This document shows, one piece after another, positions 26,985 through 34,833 of a stretch of DNA of 36,245 bases. How positions within the stretch are numbered: the first letter of the stretch is position 1; every line of letters starts with the position of its first letter. The DNA comes from Candidatus Naiadarchaeum limnaeum (lineage in GTDB: Archaea; Undinarchaeota; Undinarchaeia; Undinarchaeales; Naiadarchaeaceae). The position numbers and the translations under genes were made by a program. Below the pieces are notes generated by a model. The model saw nothing but the letters and a program-made list of their open reading frames with translations. It did not search any database and had not been told where the DNA came from. The stretch spans positions 1 through 36,245 of the forward strand of contig DVAB01000038.1 in assembly GCA_014189685.1 (NCBI GenBank). Reading direction: 5' to 3'.

Positions 26985-27967
26985 AGGTTCTCCCTATATA
27001 TTTTCGTATAATATGGAATATCTTTTGGGCTTATTTCTATTTTTAGACTATAGCCTGCTAAGTTTTGATTTGGGACTGAAATTTTTCGTATGGCAGTCTC
27101 ATTCACATTTATGGACGGCGTTGTAGCAGTGTACTGCATAACTGTTGATGTGGCAGGAGGTATTCCAAGAATAATAGGGATGTTCGATTGCTGGTCTGAA
27201 GTTGAATTTACAATGCTAACAGCAATATTATATTCTCCGGCGCAAGTGCCTGTATTTAAGATTACTATATCAAAAACTAATCCAGCCTTTGCCGTTGTCA
27301 CAATTGCATTCTTACTCGCAACTGAAACCTCAACTTTTCCCTTATCAAATTTGTCCCTTCTTTTAATTATAACTGGAAAAGAGCGCTTTCCTATTTCTAC
27401 GCAGCCAGAGGGAATTCCATTTATTCTTTTAGTGTTATCATCTATAGAACCTAACAAGCTGGCTACCTCTCCTACATCACTAACAGCCCCTCCTCCGATT
27501 TCAACTATTCTCAGCGATATATCTGCTGGATTGCTCAAATCTTTTACCAAATCCCATAATTCCAGAGGATTACTAAGCCCTTGAATAAATTCTACTGTTT
27601 CTAGGCTAAATTCTCCATAACTCTCTTCTATTGCAGTCTCATCAACAACAACAGCATTCCAAATATAAGCCCCTTTCCTTGCGCACCCTTTTATTGAATC
27701 AGAGGCTTTGCTCCAATCAATAACTCCGCGATGCGCCATTACTTGCGTTTCTTCTGCAATATTTTTTGTTTCAACATACAACAAGCAATTTGGCGAATTT
27801 ACAACTGTATCAGCAACTAAAGAAAAAGAACTTAGTTCATCCCTGAACAAAATCTCAGCCGCTGTCTGGCTTCCAACAATATAAACAGCATAAACAAATC
27901 CAACACTCACAGCTACTACTGCTACGAATATCAATATCTGCCCCACCAATGCTTTTGTATTCTTCAC
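26981..27967 (-). CDS. Prepilin-like / secreted membrane-anchored protein (GTG start)
   Basis: MKNTKALVGQILIFVAVVAVSVGFVYAVYIVGSQ N-terminal helix; SD-like ggaggtcgg upstream; GTGA overlap with upstream micro-ORF. Confidence 0.72.
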   Translation of the reverse strand: MKNTKALVGQILIFVAVVAVSVGFVYAVYIVGSQTAAEILFRDELSSFSLVADTVVNSPNCLLYVETKNIAEETQVMAHRGVIDWSKASDSIKGCARKGAYIWNAVVVDETAIEESYGEFSLETVEFIQGLSNPLELWDLVKDLSNPADISLRIVEIGGGAVSDVGEVASLLGSIDDNTKRINGIPSGCVEIGKRSFPVIIKRRDKFDKGKVEVSVASKNAIVTTAKAGLVFDIVILNTGTCAGEYNIAVSIVNSTSDQQSNIPIILGIPPATSTVMQYTATTPSINVNETAIRKISVPNQNLAGYSLKIEISPKDIPYYTKIYRENL

Positions 27968-28101
27968 AGCCGACCTCCGCTACATTGTTGTATAATCGGC
28001 TGGCGCTTATCAAGGGGTTCATCTTTGAAATTTTTGCTAGAACCCCTTAAATTTCTACTTCTATTTTTCCCTGCGGTGCTAGTTACTTTTCTTTTTTTCA
28101 T
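27964..28101 (-). CDS. Putative 45-aa basic micro-protein bridging two pilin-like genes (or a regulatory hairpin region)
   Basis: MKKRKVTSTAGKNRSRNLRGSSKNFKDEPLDKRQPIIQQCSGGRL*; ATGA overlap with upstream stop (28098) and GTGA overlap with downstream start (27967). Confidence 0.45.
   Translation of the reverse strand: MKKRKVTSTAGKNRSRNLRGSSKNFKDEPLDKRQPIIQQCSGGRL
28012..28048. repeat. Inverted repeat (9-bp perfect stem, 19-nt loop) inside the micro-ORF
   Basis: aaggggttc ... gaacccctt. Confidence 0.6.
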
Positions 28102-28526
28102 GCTATTGAAATTATCGATCTTAAAGTTGTTTTATCAATAGTTTTTGACACAACTATGGCGCCCCCTGCAGTACAATCAATTACCTGTCTTCCTGGAAGT
28201 GTGGCGTCTTTCTCATGCAAATAGTGATATGTTGCAAATCCTTCTCCAATTATTGCAGAAACTTTTGCACTTATACGTGAGCCTTCTATGGTAAAAATAA
28301 CATCCCCTGGGCAATTTGCATCTATCGTTACATCTTTTGTTGTTAAAGCTAAAACATCAAAAGTAACTCCTAAATTACGTGCAGCGGTTTGCGCCTTTAT
28401 ATCAGCAAGCGCAACATTATTAAAAATAAATATTGCACTTCCAGTTATGGTAAGAAAAAGAACTATTTTTAATATAAAATTTATACCAAATTCAACTGAC
28501 CCCCTAGGATTCCTAATTGCTTTCAC
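28098..28526 (-). CDS. Class III prepilin-like protein
   Basis: MKAIRNPRGSVEFGINFILKIVLFLTITGSAIFIFNNVAL. Confidence 0.72.
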   Translation of the reverse strand: MKAIRNPRGSVEFGINFILKIVLFLTITGSAIFIFNNVALADIKAQTAARNLGVTFDVLALTTKDVTIDANCPGDVIFTIEGSRISAKVSAIIGEGFATYHYLHEKDATLPGRQVIDCTAGGAIVVSKTIDKTTLRSIISIA

Positions 28527-28549
28527 AACTTAGCTTAACGCTTTAGTAA

Positions 28550-28753
28550 TTAAATAATTAACGCACTTTGGAAAATTGGAGGGGCGCTCTTGTTTATTTG
28601 CTCTCCTCCTCCCTTTATAAGATGTGCAAGCGGCTCAAAAATACTCCCTGTTGCCCCAAGGAAGAAAGCGATTATAACAACTGTTACTAGGAGAAGTATT
28701 GCCATTATCACAACTGTATTTAATGCGAGCTCAATTCCTTTTTTGCTTCCCAT
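28550..28753 (-). CDS. Class III prepilin-like small protein
   Basis: MGSKKGIELALNTVVIMAILLLVTVVIIAFFLGATG. Confidence 0.8.
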   Translation of the reverse strand: MGSKKGIELALNTVVIMAILLLVTVVIIAFFLGATGSIFEPLAHLIKGGGEQINKSAPPIFQSALII

Positions 28754-28755
28754 AT

Positions 28756-29130
28756 CTATTGTCCAAAACCCCAGTAGCAGCCTTTTGCTTTTTTCACATC
28801 GTTACAGATGCTTGGCTCATTTATACTTGAGCAGGTCGCTCCCGTGTTTACAGTTGCTCCACTACAAAGAGGACTGCTCTGTCCAGCATTGTTAAGACTT
28901 GCGCAACCACTGTCTGTCATTCTCACTGTTCCAATACATTTAAATTCAAGGCTTAGATTTGACGCTCCTTCTTCTCCTTCTCCGCTTATATCTGTAATTG
29001 CGCTGCCTGCCCTTCCAAATCCGCCGAGGAAAAACCCAATAACTACAATTATCACAAGTAAAACAACAGCAATCACAGCAACTGTTCCAATAGCAATTTC
29101 TAATCCGCGTTTATTAAGAAGAGCGTTCAT
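28756..29130 (-). CDS. Class III prepilin-like protein, Cys-containing C-terminus
   Basis: MNALLNKRGLEIAIGTVAVIAVVLLVIIVVIGFFLGGFG. Confidence 0.8.
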   Translation of the reverse strand: MNALLNKRGLEIAIGTVAVIAVVLLVIIVVIGFFLGGFGRAGSAITDISGEGEEGASNLSLEFKCIGTVRMTDSGCASLNNAGQSSPLCSGATVNTGATCSSINEPSICNDVKKAKGCYWGFGQ

Positions 29131-29177
29131 TTTTGAGCGAAGCGAGAAAATGCGAGGAAGCTTTGCTTCCGAAGCAT
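29128..29177 (-). repeat. Two-hairpin repeated element, copy C
   Basis: catttt...aaaatg stem, then atgc-ga-ggaagc-ttt-gcttcc-gaa-gcat (29150-29177); same architecture as copies A/B with paired substitutions. Confidence 0.8.
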
Positions 29178-29187
29178 CTTAAATTAA

Positions 29188-29586
29188 TTAGGCTGAGCAA
29201 TCAACAGAAACGTATTGTGTACACTGATAAGAAACTTCTGTAGAATCTTTTGGAGTGCCATCAGCATTCACTCGTTTTACCCCATCTTTATTAAAGTCAA
29301 TATCATATCGATCAGCGCACAAATCTTTATACCATCGATCCCCTGGGACATTTCTTATCTCAGGAGAGCCCAGATTTTTCCAATTTGTATGAGCTGTCTG
29401 GCATTTAATCTGTGCAACTTCCTCTGGGCTTCTTTCTGTAAATCCGCCAAAGATATCTCTAAAGAAGCTGAACCCTCCTATCACAAATCCAATAATCAAA
29501 AATAAAGCAAAAACAGCGAGCGCAACAATTACTAGCATATTTATGCTTAGCTCAACTCCTTTCTTGTTTCTAGTTGCATATTTCAT
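29188..29586 (-). CDS. Class III prepilin-like protein
   Basis: MKYATRNKKGVELSINMLVIVALAVFALFLIIGFVIGGFSFF; preceded by TATTTAAATA (29611-29620). Confidence 0.8.
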   Translation of the reverse strand: MKYATRNKKGVELSINMLVIVALAVFALFLIIGFVIGGFSFFRDIFGGFTERSPEEVAQIKCQTAHTNWKNLGSPEIRNVPGDRWYKDLCADRYDIDFNKDGVKRVNADGTPKDSTEVSYQCTQYVSVDCSA

Positions 29587-29610
29587 TGTTTGTGGTATAA
29601 TTTCTTGGAG

Positions 29611-29620
29611 TATTTAAATA
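29611..29620 (-). promoter_or_regulatory. Putative internal TATA box of the pilin-like operon
   Basis: TATTTAAATA centred about 29 nt upstream of the ATG at 29586. Confidence 0.45.
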
Positions 29621-29812
29621 TTAGCCGAAACCCTCTATAATTGCGTTCCCAAGGTTTGCAATTTTTCCGCTTATTATAAGCGCAAGCACAACTCCCAGGA
29701 TAACGAAAACAAGTGCTATTATAATCCAAAACATTTCCACATCTGCTTTTTTATGTCCCATCCAGGACATACGAGGACGCTTTGCGTCCGAAGTATTCTC
29801 AATTACTCTCAT
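29621..29812 (-). CDS. Class III prepilin-like small protein (true start 29812, 29770 or 29761)
   Basis: (MRVIENTSDAKRPR)MSWMGHKKADVEMFWIIIALVFVILGVVLALIISGKIANLGNAIIEGFG; N-terminal part is encoded by hairpin repeat copy A. Confidence 0.7.
   Translation of the reverse strand: MRVIENTSDAKRPRMSWMGHKKADVEMFWIIIALVFVILGVVLALIISGKIANLGNAIIEGFG
29752..29796 (-). repeat. Two-hairpin repeated element, copy A
   Basis: tatgtcc-catcca-ggacata, overlapping atac-ga-ggacgc-ttt-gcgtcc-gaa-gtat (29769-29796). Confidence 0.85.
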
Positions 29813-29814
29813 TT

Positions 29815-29943
29815 TTATCCAGGAAGTCCAGTAACCACTCCATAAATCAAGTTCCAAAAAGCCAGCAAAACAACTAGCGCAACAAGAGCAATTGCTATTC
29901 CAACTATCCAGTTTAATGTAAGTTCTACCCCTCTATTGCTCAT
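29815..29943 (-). CDS. 42-aa class III prepilin-like micro-protein (not in ORF track)
   Basis: MSNRGVELTLNWIVGIAIALVALVVLLAFWNLIYGVVTGLPG*; start overlaps the upstream gene's 3' end. Confidence 0.78.
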   Translation of the reverse strand: MSNRGVELTLNWIVGIAIALVALVVLLAFWNLIYGVVTGLPG

Positions 29944-31093
29944 AGTCACTTATGATTACCTCTCCAATTCCATCACCATTTGTATCCTCTAGTCTTGTGT
30001 AGTAGGTTTTTTCTTGCCCTGGCAAAACGTTTAGTTGGCTTGCCTTAATATTATCATTTGTAAACCCTTCCCCTATTCCCAGAAAGATAGTTTTAGGAGT
30101 AAGAATTGGTCTTGCTCCACAACCTTTAAAACCGGAGTACTTAGAATCTAAATGTGTATAAGTAGCTCCTATTTCTGATGCAAAATCATTAAAGCGGGAT
30201 GTATCCCTGACACCGACATTGGCATTTGGCAGTCCGTTGAAAGTTTGATACCCAGTATCTTCATTATAAAAACATTTGCAGAATCTTGTCTGGTCTGGCC
30301 CTGAGCCCTCTTGCTGGCATCGTGATATCATTGTTAAAGTCATTGTTGTTTCTGTGACTCTGCTGAAAGTTATATTGCACCAATTTGGGTCAAATTGATA
30401 ACCACAAACATAGTTGCTTCCTTTACCATCTCCAACAACAACCTCACAGTCTTTTTTATTAGCAGCAGTTAATTCCGCATCGGTCCATATTGCTTGCTGC
30501 GCTAAATAAGTAGAACAGCTTCCGCGTACAAGAACACTCCCTGGCTCCTCAACAGTTACATTTAGCTTAAAAAGATTAAATTTCCTGCTATCTATTGTGC
30601 GTTTCTCATAGCCAGTTCCTCTGCCACCCTGCAAAGTGTAGAAAGTATCCACAGCTCTTCTATAAACGCAGTCAGCAGTTAAATCAGCTGTAGCTTTTTT
30701 TCCAATTGTAATAGGACAGAAATCTGGAAAGTTTTCAATGCAAGTATCTGTTTCGATTTTTATAAATTTCGCAGCTTCTTCACTTGCCCAATCAACAGGA
30801 CCCTCAATAAATACCTTATGCACAATACCGGTGAATGGATTGAGTACATACTCCCACCACTGCGTTTCCACTTTTTCTTGTATATCATTTTTTTTCTCAT
30901 CCACTTTTTGATTAAACTTATTCTTTAATTCTATTGTTGCCTTGCACTGCCCTTTTACGATTGAGCCTGTGGAAACAGCAGCAACTCCGCCGCTAAAAGC
31001 AATTGCAACAACTCCTATCAGAAGTATGATTACAACTCCCCCGACTATTGCAACCGCACTTGAATCAGCTCTTACATTTCTTAATTCTCTCAT
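29933..31093 (-). CDS. Class III prepilin-like protein with large Cys-rich ectodomain
   Basis: MRELRNVRADSSAVAIVGGVVIILLIGVVAIAFSGGVAAVSTG followed by a Cys-rich region (DTCIENFPDFC, GSCSTY, YVCGYQF, NWCNITF, RFCKCFY, GCGARP). Confidence 0.75.
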   Translation of the reverse strand: MRELRNVRADSSAVAIVGGVVIILLIGVVAIAFSGGVAAVSTGSIVKGQCKATIELKNKFNQKVDEKKNDIQEKVETQWWEYVLNPFTGIVHKVFIEGPVDWASEEAAKFIKIETDTCIENFPDFCPITIGKKATADLTADCVYRRAVDTFYTLQGGRGTGYEKRTIDSRKFNLFKLNVTVEEPGSVLVRGSCSTYLAQQAIWTDAELTAANKKDCEVVVGDGKGSNYVCGYQFDPNWCNITFSRVTETTMTLTMISRCQQEGSGPDQTRFCKCFYNEDTGYQTFNGLPNANVGVRDTSRFNDFASEIGATYTHLDSKYSGFKGCGARPILTPKTIFLGIGEGFTNDNIKASQLNVLPGQEKTYYTRLEDTNGDGIGEVIISDYEQ

Positions 31094-31743
31094 ACCAATC
31101 TTATCCCTGCTAAATTCAATATTACAAATATAGCCGCGCCTGTAATAAAGTTTGTAATTATAACTGCTGCGAATCCTTTTAATTTTGATATATTATGCGC
31201 AGTTGAAATAGCATTTGCCATTATGTAGATTAGCCACAGTGAGAATATTATAAAAAGCATAGGAATTATTTGTGCGAGCTGTGAAAGATATGTTGGCTCA
31301 AGTATATTCCCGGTATTTAGCGCACTTATTGTTTCCAAAACTTTGAGGTAAAGCCATACGTTTACAACTATTGAAGCAGTTGCCTGCACAAAATTCAATG
31401 ATTTTGCATAGCAGAAAAATGAAAATGTCTCATAGAATTCTCCGCTACCCCCAAGTTTCAGTGCAATCAAGTTTGCAATATAGGCAATTAGCACTAAGCT
31501 GAAAAATTCTATGCCCAAAAATAAAATGGCATTTCCAAGGTTTAGAATAGTTCCGAAGCCAAACTGAACTGCCATTATGTTAATTCCCAGCAGTTTGGTG
31601 AAAAATCCAAAAGTTAGTAATGAAACCACAGACACAATAAGAAAAATTATAACCCCGTCTTCTCCTGTGATATTCCCTTTTAATTCCTCAAATGCCTCGC
31701 CTGGCTTAAAAATTATTTTTGGGATTATGCGCAGCGATATCAT
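31090..31743 (-). CDS. Yip1-like multi-pass membrane protein
   Basis: MISLRIIPKIIFKPGEAFEELKGNITGEDGVIIFLIVSVVSLLTFGFF; about 5 TM segments. Confidence 0.7.
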   Translation of the reverse strand: MISLRIIPKIIFKPGEAFEELKGNITGEDGVIIFLIVSVVSLLTFGFFTKLLGINIMAVQFGFGTILNLGNAILFLGIEFFSLVLIAYIANLIALKLGGSGEFYETFSFFCYAKSLNFVQATASIVVNVWLYLKVLETISALNTGNILEPTYLSQLAQIIPMLFIIFSLWLIYIMANAISTAHNISKLKGFAAVIITNFITGAAIFVILNLAGIRLV

Positions 31744-31780
31744 GTTATCTTCTAACTTTCCTTGCTTTAAATTATTTTCC

Positions 31781-31942
31781 TCAAACCTTGAACAAAGTTC
31801 TGAAAAGCAATATGCTCAAAAGCGCAATGGCAATAATCACAATTATCAAAACTACTGATTCAAAAATATCCATTTGTGCTCTCCTATGTCTCATCAGAGA
31901 CATACGAGGACGCTTTGCGTCCGAAGTATTCTTTGAATTCAT
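31781..31942 (-). CDS. Up to 53-aa class III prepilin-like micro-protein (not in ORF track)
   Basis: MNSKNTSDAKRPRMSLMRHRRAQMDIFESVVLIIVIIAIALLSILLFRTLFKV*; N-terminal part encoded by hairpin repeat copy B, internal ATGs give shorter forms. Confidence 0.7.
   Translation of the reverse strand: MNSKNTSDAKRPRMSLMRHRRAQMDIFESVVLIIVIIAIALLSILLFRTLFKV
31885..31929 (-). repeat. Two-hairpin repeated element, copy B
   Basis: tatgtctc-atca-gagacata overlapping atac-ga-ggacgc-ttt-gcgtcc-gaa-gtat (31902-31929). Confidence 0.85.
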
Positions 31943-31944
31943 TT

Positions 31945-34041
31945 TTATCCTGGGCTTAATTTTAATCCTGAGAAAAGCATTATTCCAAAGAATAATGCAA
32001 ATACATAAATAACTGTGCTAAAAAGCAAATTTGTTCCAATTGAATAATTCTTGTAAATATCATCTTTCCCATTCATAACTCCATTTATCATTATTGAGAG
32101 CAAAATTGTAACCTCAATCATGTAAACCCCTACAATTATTTGCATGTGCTCTGCGGGCACAACAGTTGCAACATTAAACATAGAACTTTTAAACAATCCT
32201 GAAACACTGGTAACACTAACATCTTTTGGCAATGCTATAGATTCTACTCTTTTTCCGAGCTCTGTTAAAATTTTAAATAATAAAATATCCAACGCAATAA
32301 TAACGCCTGCAATAAAACTTGTTAAAAACTGCGCTTGGAATTTCATAGTCGTAACTGTGTTTCCAATCAATCCTTCTATTGTGTTTTTCACTGTGCGCAG
32401 ATTTTCCAAAAATTTTCCGATTGTTTTCATTGAAACAGCAGCCGCACCCAACCCCTTTTTTGTTGACTCAACTAAAACTTCCATAATTGTTTGCAGTGTT
32501 TTGCTTGGGTAAAATCTCAAAGCACCGTTTTCAGGATCGAATAAAGCCTGCTCTAAAGGCATCCCCAAATTTTTCATACTTGTTCCAACCCTGTAGAAAA
32601 ATCCTCTTATTACTCCTGCCTTAATTTCATCAGCAGATCTGATAATTGCGCTTTCTATAGGAGTCCCCATTGAAATTCGCTCTCCCAATTGATACAAAGC
32701 CGAATCCAATCCATTTTCAAGCTCCTCAATCTCTGCGCGCACTTTTAATTTTTGATAGGAACTTCCAATTGTATAGATTATAATTCCTGCAGAAGCTCCA
32801 ATAATAATTGTTAGCGATTGTATAATCCTAGGCAATTCAAATCCAACCTGTGCAGGCGGGTTCAGAATCATTAAGAATCCCGGGATTGATATTAGAATAA
32901 AGGCTACGATTGAAACTAGTAATAATGGAATTTGATGCTCTTTTCCAGCTTTTGTTGTAATGATATAATGGCCAGGCTCTGGCAACCCAGGATAGCCCTC
33001 AATATCTGGCCGTGAAAATCCTCCTGGTCGCTTGCTCAAGACAATTTTTAGCATAACATAAATTATTATTGGGAGCAAAAAGTTGTAGACAATAATTAAA
33101 GCATTCACACTTATTCCGCGCGCCATTAGAGTTGTTATAACTGGCGCGATAACTAATCCCATAACAGGCAAAACAATTCCAAGCATGTAAAGAACAATTA
33201 TTGGCAATCTCAATCCTCTCGCGAATTTCTGCATCATCTCCAAATTTCCGCGGAGCATAATACGCGCCCCCTCATCCAAAGTTTTAATCCTCTCCTTCTC
33301 ATCTGCAATTTTCATAGAATTTCTTATTAACTCAATTGCAGTTGCAAAATTCTGATTAGTTGACTGCCATTTTGCTGCGTACTCTGCTAAAGCCTGGTCC
33401 ATGCTTAAATAAGCGCCATTTTCTAAATCCCAAACCAGTTTTCTTAAATCGCGGCCTAAAGTTCCTGTCAGATGTGCTGCTGTAAATCTTACTGCCCCTT
33501 CCAAAGTTGCCGAGGTGCGCAGGTAAATAACCATATAAGTAATTGCTAACGGCATCGAATTTAGAGTTTCAACAGTTGAAACACGCTGCAGATACTCCGG
33601 GTATTTCTGAATTCCAAATAAAGCAATAACTCCTACAATCACGCTTACTAGAGCGTAAATAAATCCAAATGTAAAAAATAGAGCCGCGCTTAAAATTAAA
33701 AAGAGCATAAATGCAAAAATACCAAAACTAATTACCTCTGCTGGCCTAATTACAAGGCCAGTGTAATAAAGAATTTGATTTAACTTTTCCTCGTCCTCTT
33801 TTTTTATTCCAACTTTTAAAACTCGTCCAGAAAATCTGCAAGCTTTTTCAAAAAGAGTTTTTGGCTCTCCAGCAGCAAAATATTCTTCCTGAAATTCCTT
33901 GAACTCTTTTGTTACAAAGCGCAATTCTGTTGGCGCAACTGCTTTTTTGCGCTGCTCCACCCCGTATTTTTCAATTATTTTTTGTAGTTCCTCGTGTTCT
34001 TTCAGAACAGGAATTTCTTCTTTTTTCTTCTTGTCCGCCAT
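31945..34041 (-). CDS. Type II/IV secretion system F-family membrane protein (TadC/FlaJ-like, duplicated T2SSF)
   Basis: 698 aa; two related halves (AITYMVIYLRTSATLEGAVRFTAAHLTGTLGRDLRKLVWDLENG and LYQLGERISMGTPIESAIIRSADEIKAGVIRGFFYRVGTSMKNLGMPLEQALFD) with TM clusters. Confidence 0.88.
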   Translation of the reverse strand: MADKKKKEEIPVLKEHEELQKIIEKYGVEQRKKAVAPTELRFVTKEFKEFQEEYFAAGEPKTLFEKACRFSGRVLKVGIKKEDEEKLNQILYYTGLVIRPAEVISFGIFAFMLFLILSAALFFTFGFIYALVSVIVGVIALFGIQKYPEYLQRVSTVETLNSMPLAITYMVIYLRTSATLEGAVRFTAAHLTGTLGRDLRKLVWDLENGAYLSMDQALAEYAAKWQSTNQNFATAIELIRNSMKIADEKERIKTLDEGARIMLRGNLEMMQKFARGLRLPIIVLYMLGIVLPVMGLVIAPVITTLMARGISVNALIIVYNFLLPIIIYVMLKIVLSKRPGGFSRPDIEGYPGLPEPGHYIITTKAGKEHQIPLLLVSIVAFILISIPGFLMILNPPAQVGFELPRIIQSLTIIIGASAGIIIYTIGSSYQKLKVRAEIEELENGLDSALYQLGERISMGTPIESAIIRSADEIKAGVIRGFFYRVGTSMKNLGMPLEQALFDPENGALRFYPSKTLQTIMEVLVESTKKGLGAAAVSMKTIGKFLENLRTVKNTIEGLIGNTVTTMKFQAQFLTSFIAGVIIALDILLFKILTELGKRVESIALPKDVSVTSVSGLFKSSMFNVATVVPAEHMQIIVGVYMIEVTILLSIMINGVMNGKDDIYKNYSIGTNLLFSTVIYVFALFFGIMLFSGLKLSPG

Positions 34042-34117
34042 AAAACGAGCTAGGCTTTAAGTGTATTTAATTATTTTCTGCAAGGGTTTAAATTGTAGTT
34101 AATCCACTTTAATATTA

Positions 34118-34831
34118 ATGGACAAAGAAATCAGGAAAAAGATAAAAGAAATAATAATGTTGGGGTTCCCAGATTTAACAGTTCCTCAGAAAAGCATGGT
34201 ATTGGCAATTGTTTTGCGACAATTTTCTTCTGTAGAAAATAGAGATAGGCTATTTAGAAGCAAATTTTTTAGGGAATGGGTTTTAGGGCAGGTAGATGTT
34301 ATACGGCGTTCAACAGATGGCTTCAATGAAGCTATGCTTATCAATTTAGTTAAATCTATTTTTGAGGGTGAGATAGAGGCAGATGAATTATTTGCAAAAT
34401 TTCCTGGCTTAAAAGAATATTTAATCAGCAAACATCCTAAAAATAAAGCCTTCTTGGATCAATTAAAATTATATGTAAGCTGGCATCACTCTGAGGAAGG
34501 GGACCTTTATGCCGTGATAATTAAATTTAAACCAAGAGCTGGTGGAGCACATTTACTCCTTACTGACGATAAAACCTCATTTGAGAAAATAGATATTCCA
34601 AAAGAATATAGAGATAGAGGTTTTGGTCTACTTTTATTTTTAGGCCGCTTACTTTTTGTCGATAAAATTGCGAGTGGTGAAACGATAGAATTACATTTAG
34701 ATGATTCTGGAATAGAATTCTATTCAGGACTTTTTGGAGTCGGCAGAATAAAAGAAGTTTATGAATACAACGAATTTATTCAACTTGTTTCACAAGGTCT
34801 TAGACGAAAAAGAATAGGTTGCAATTTATAA
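34118..34831 (+). CDS. Hypothetical 237-aa protein with possible C-terminal GNAT-like domain
   Basis: PKEYRDRGFGLLLFLGRLLFVDKI resembles GNAT motif A (RxxGxG); SGIEFYSGLFGV resembles motif B region. Confidence 0.55.
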   Translation: MDKEIRKKIKEIIMLGFPDLTVPQKSMVLAIVLRQFSSVENRDRLFRSKFFREWVLGQVDVIRRSTDGFNEAMLINLVKSIFEGEIEADELFAKFPGLKEYLISKHPKNKAFLDQLKLYVSWHHSEEGDLYAVIIKFKPRAGGAHLLLTDDKTSFEKIDIPKEYRDRGFGLLLFLGRLLFVDKIASGETIELHLDDSGIEFYSGLFGVGRIKEVYEYNEFIQLVSQGLRRKRIGCNL

Positions 34832-34833
34832 CT

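Noticed and set aside
27090-27584. Plus-strand 164-aa ORF
   Set aside because: Antisense to the 26981..27967 prepilin-like gene, which has better start context and operon overlaps.
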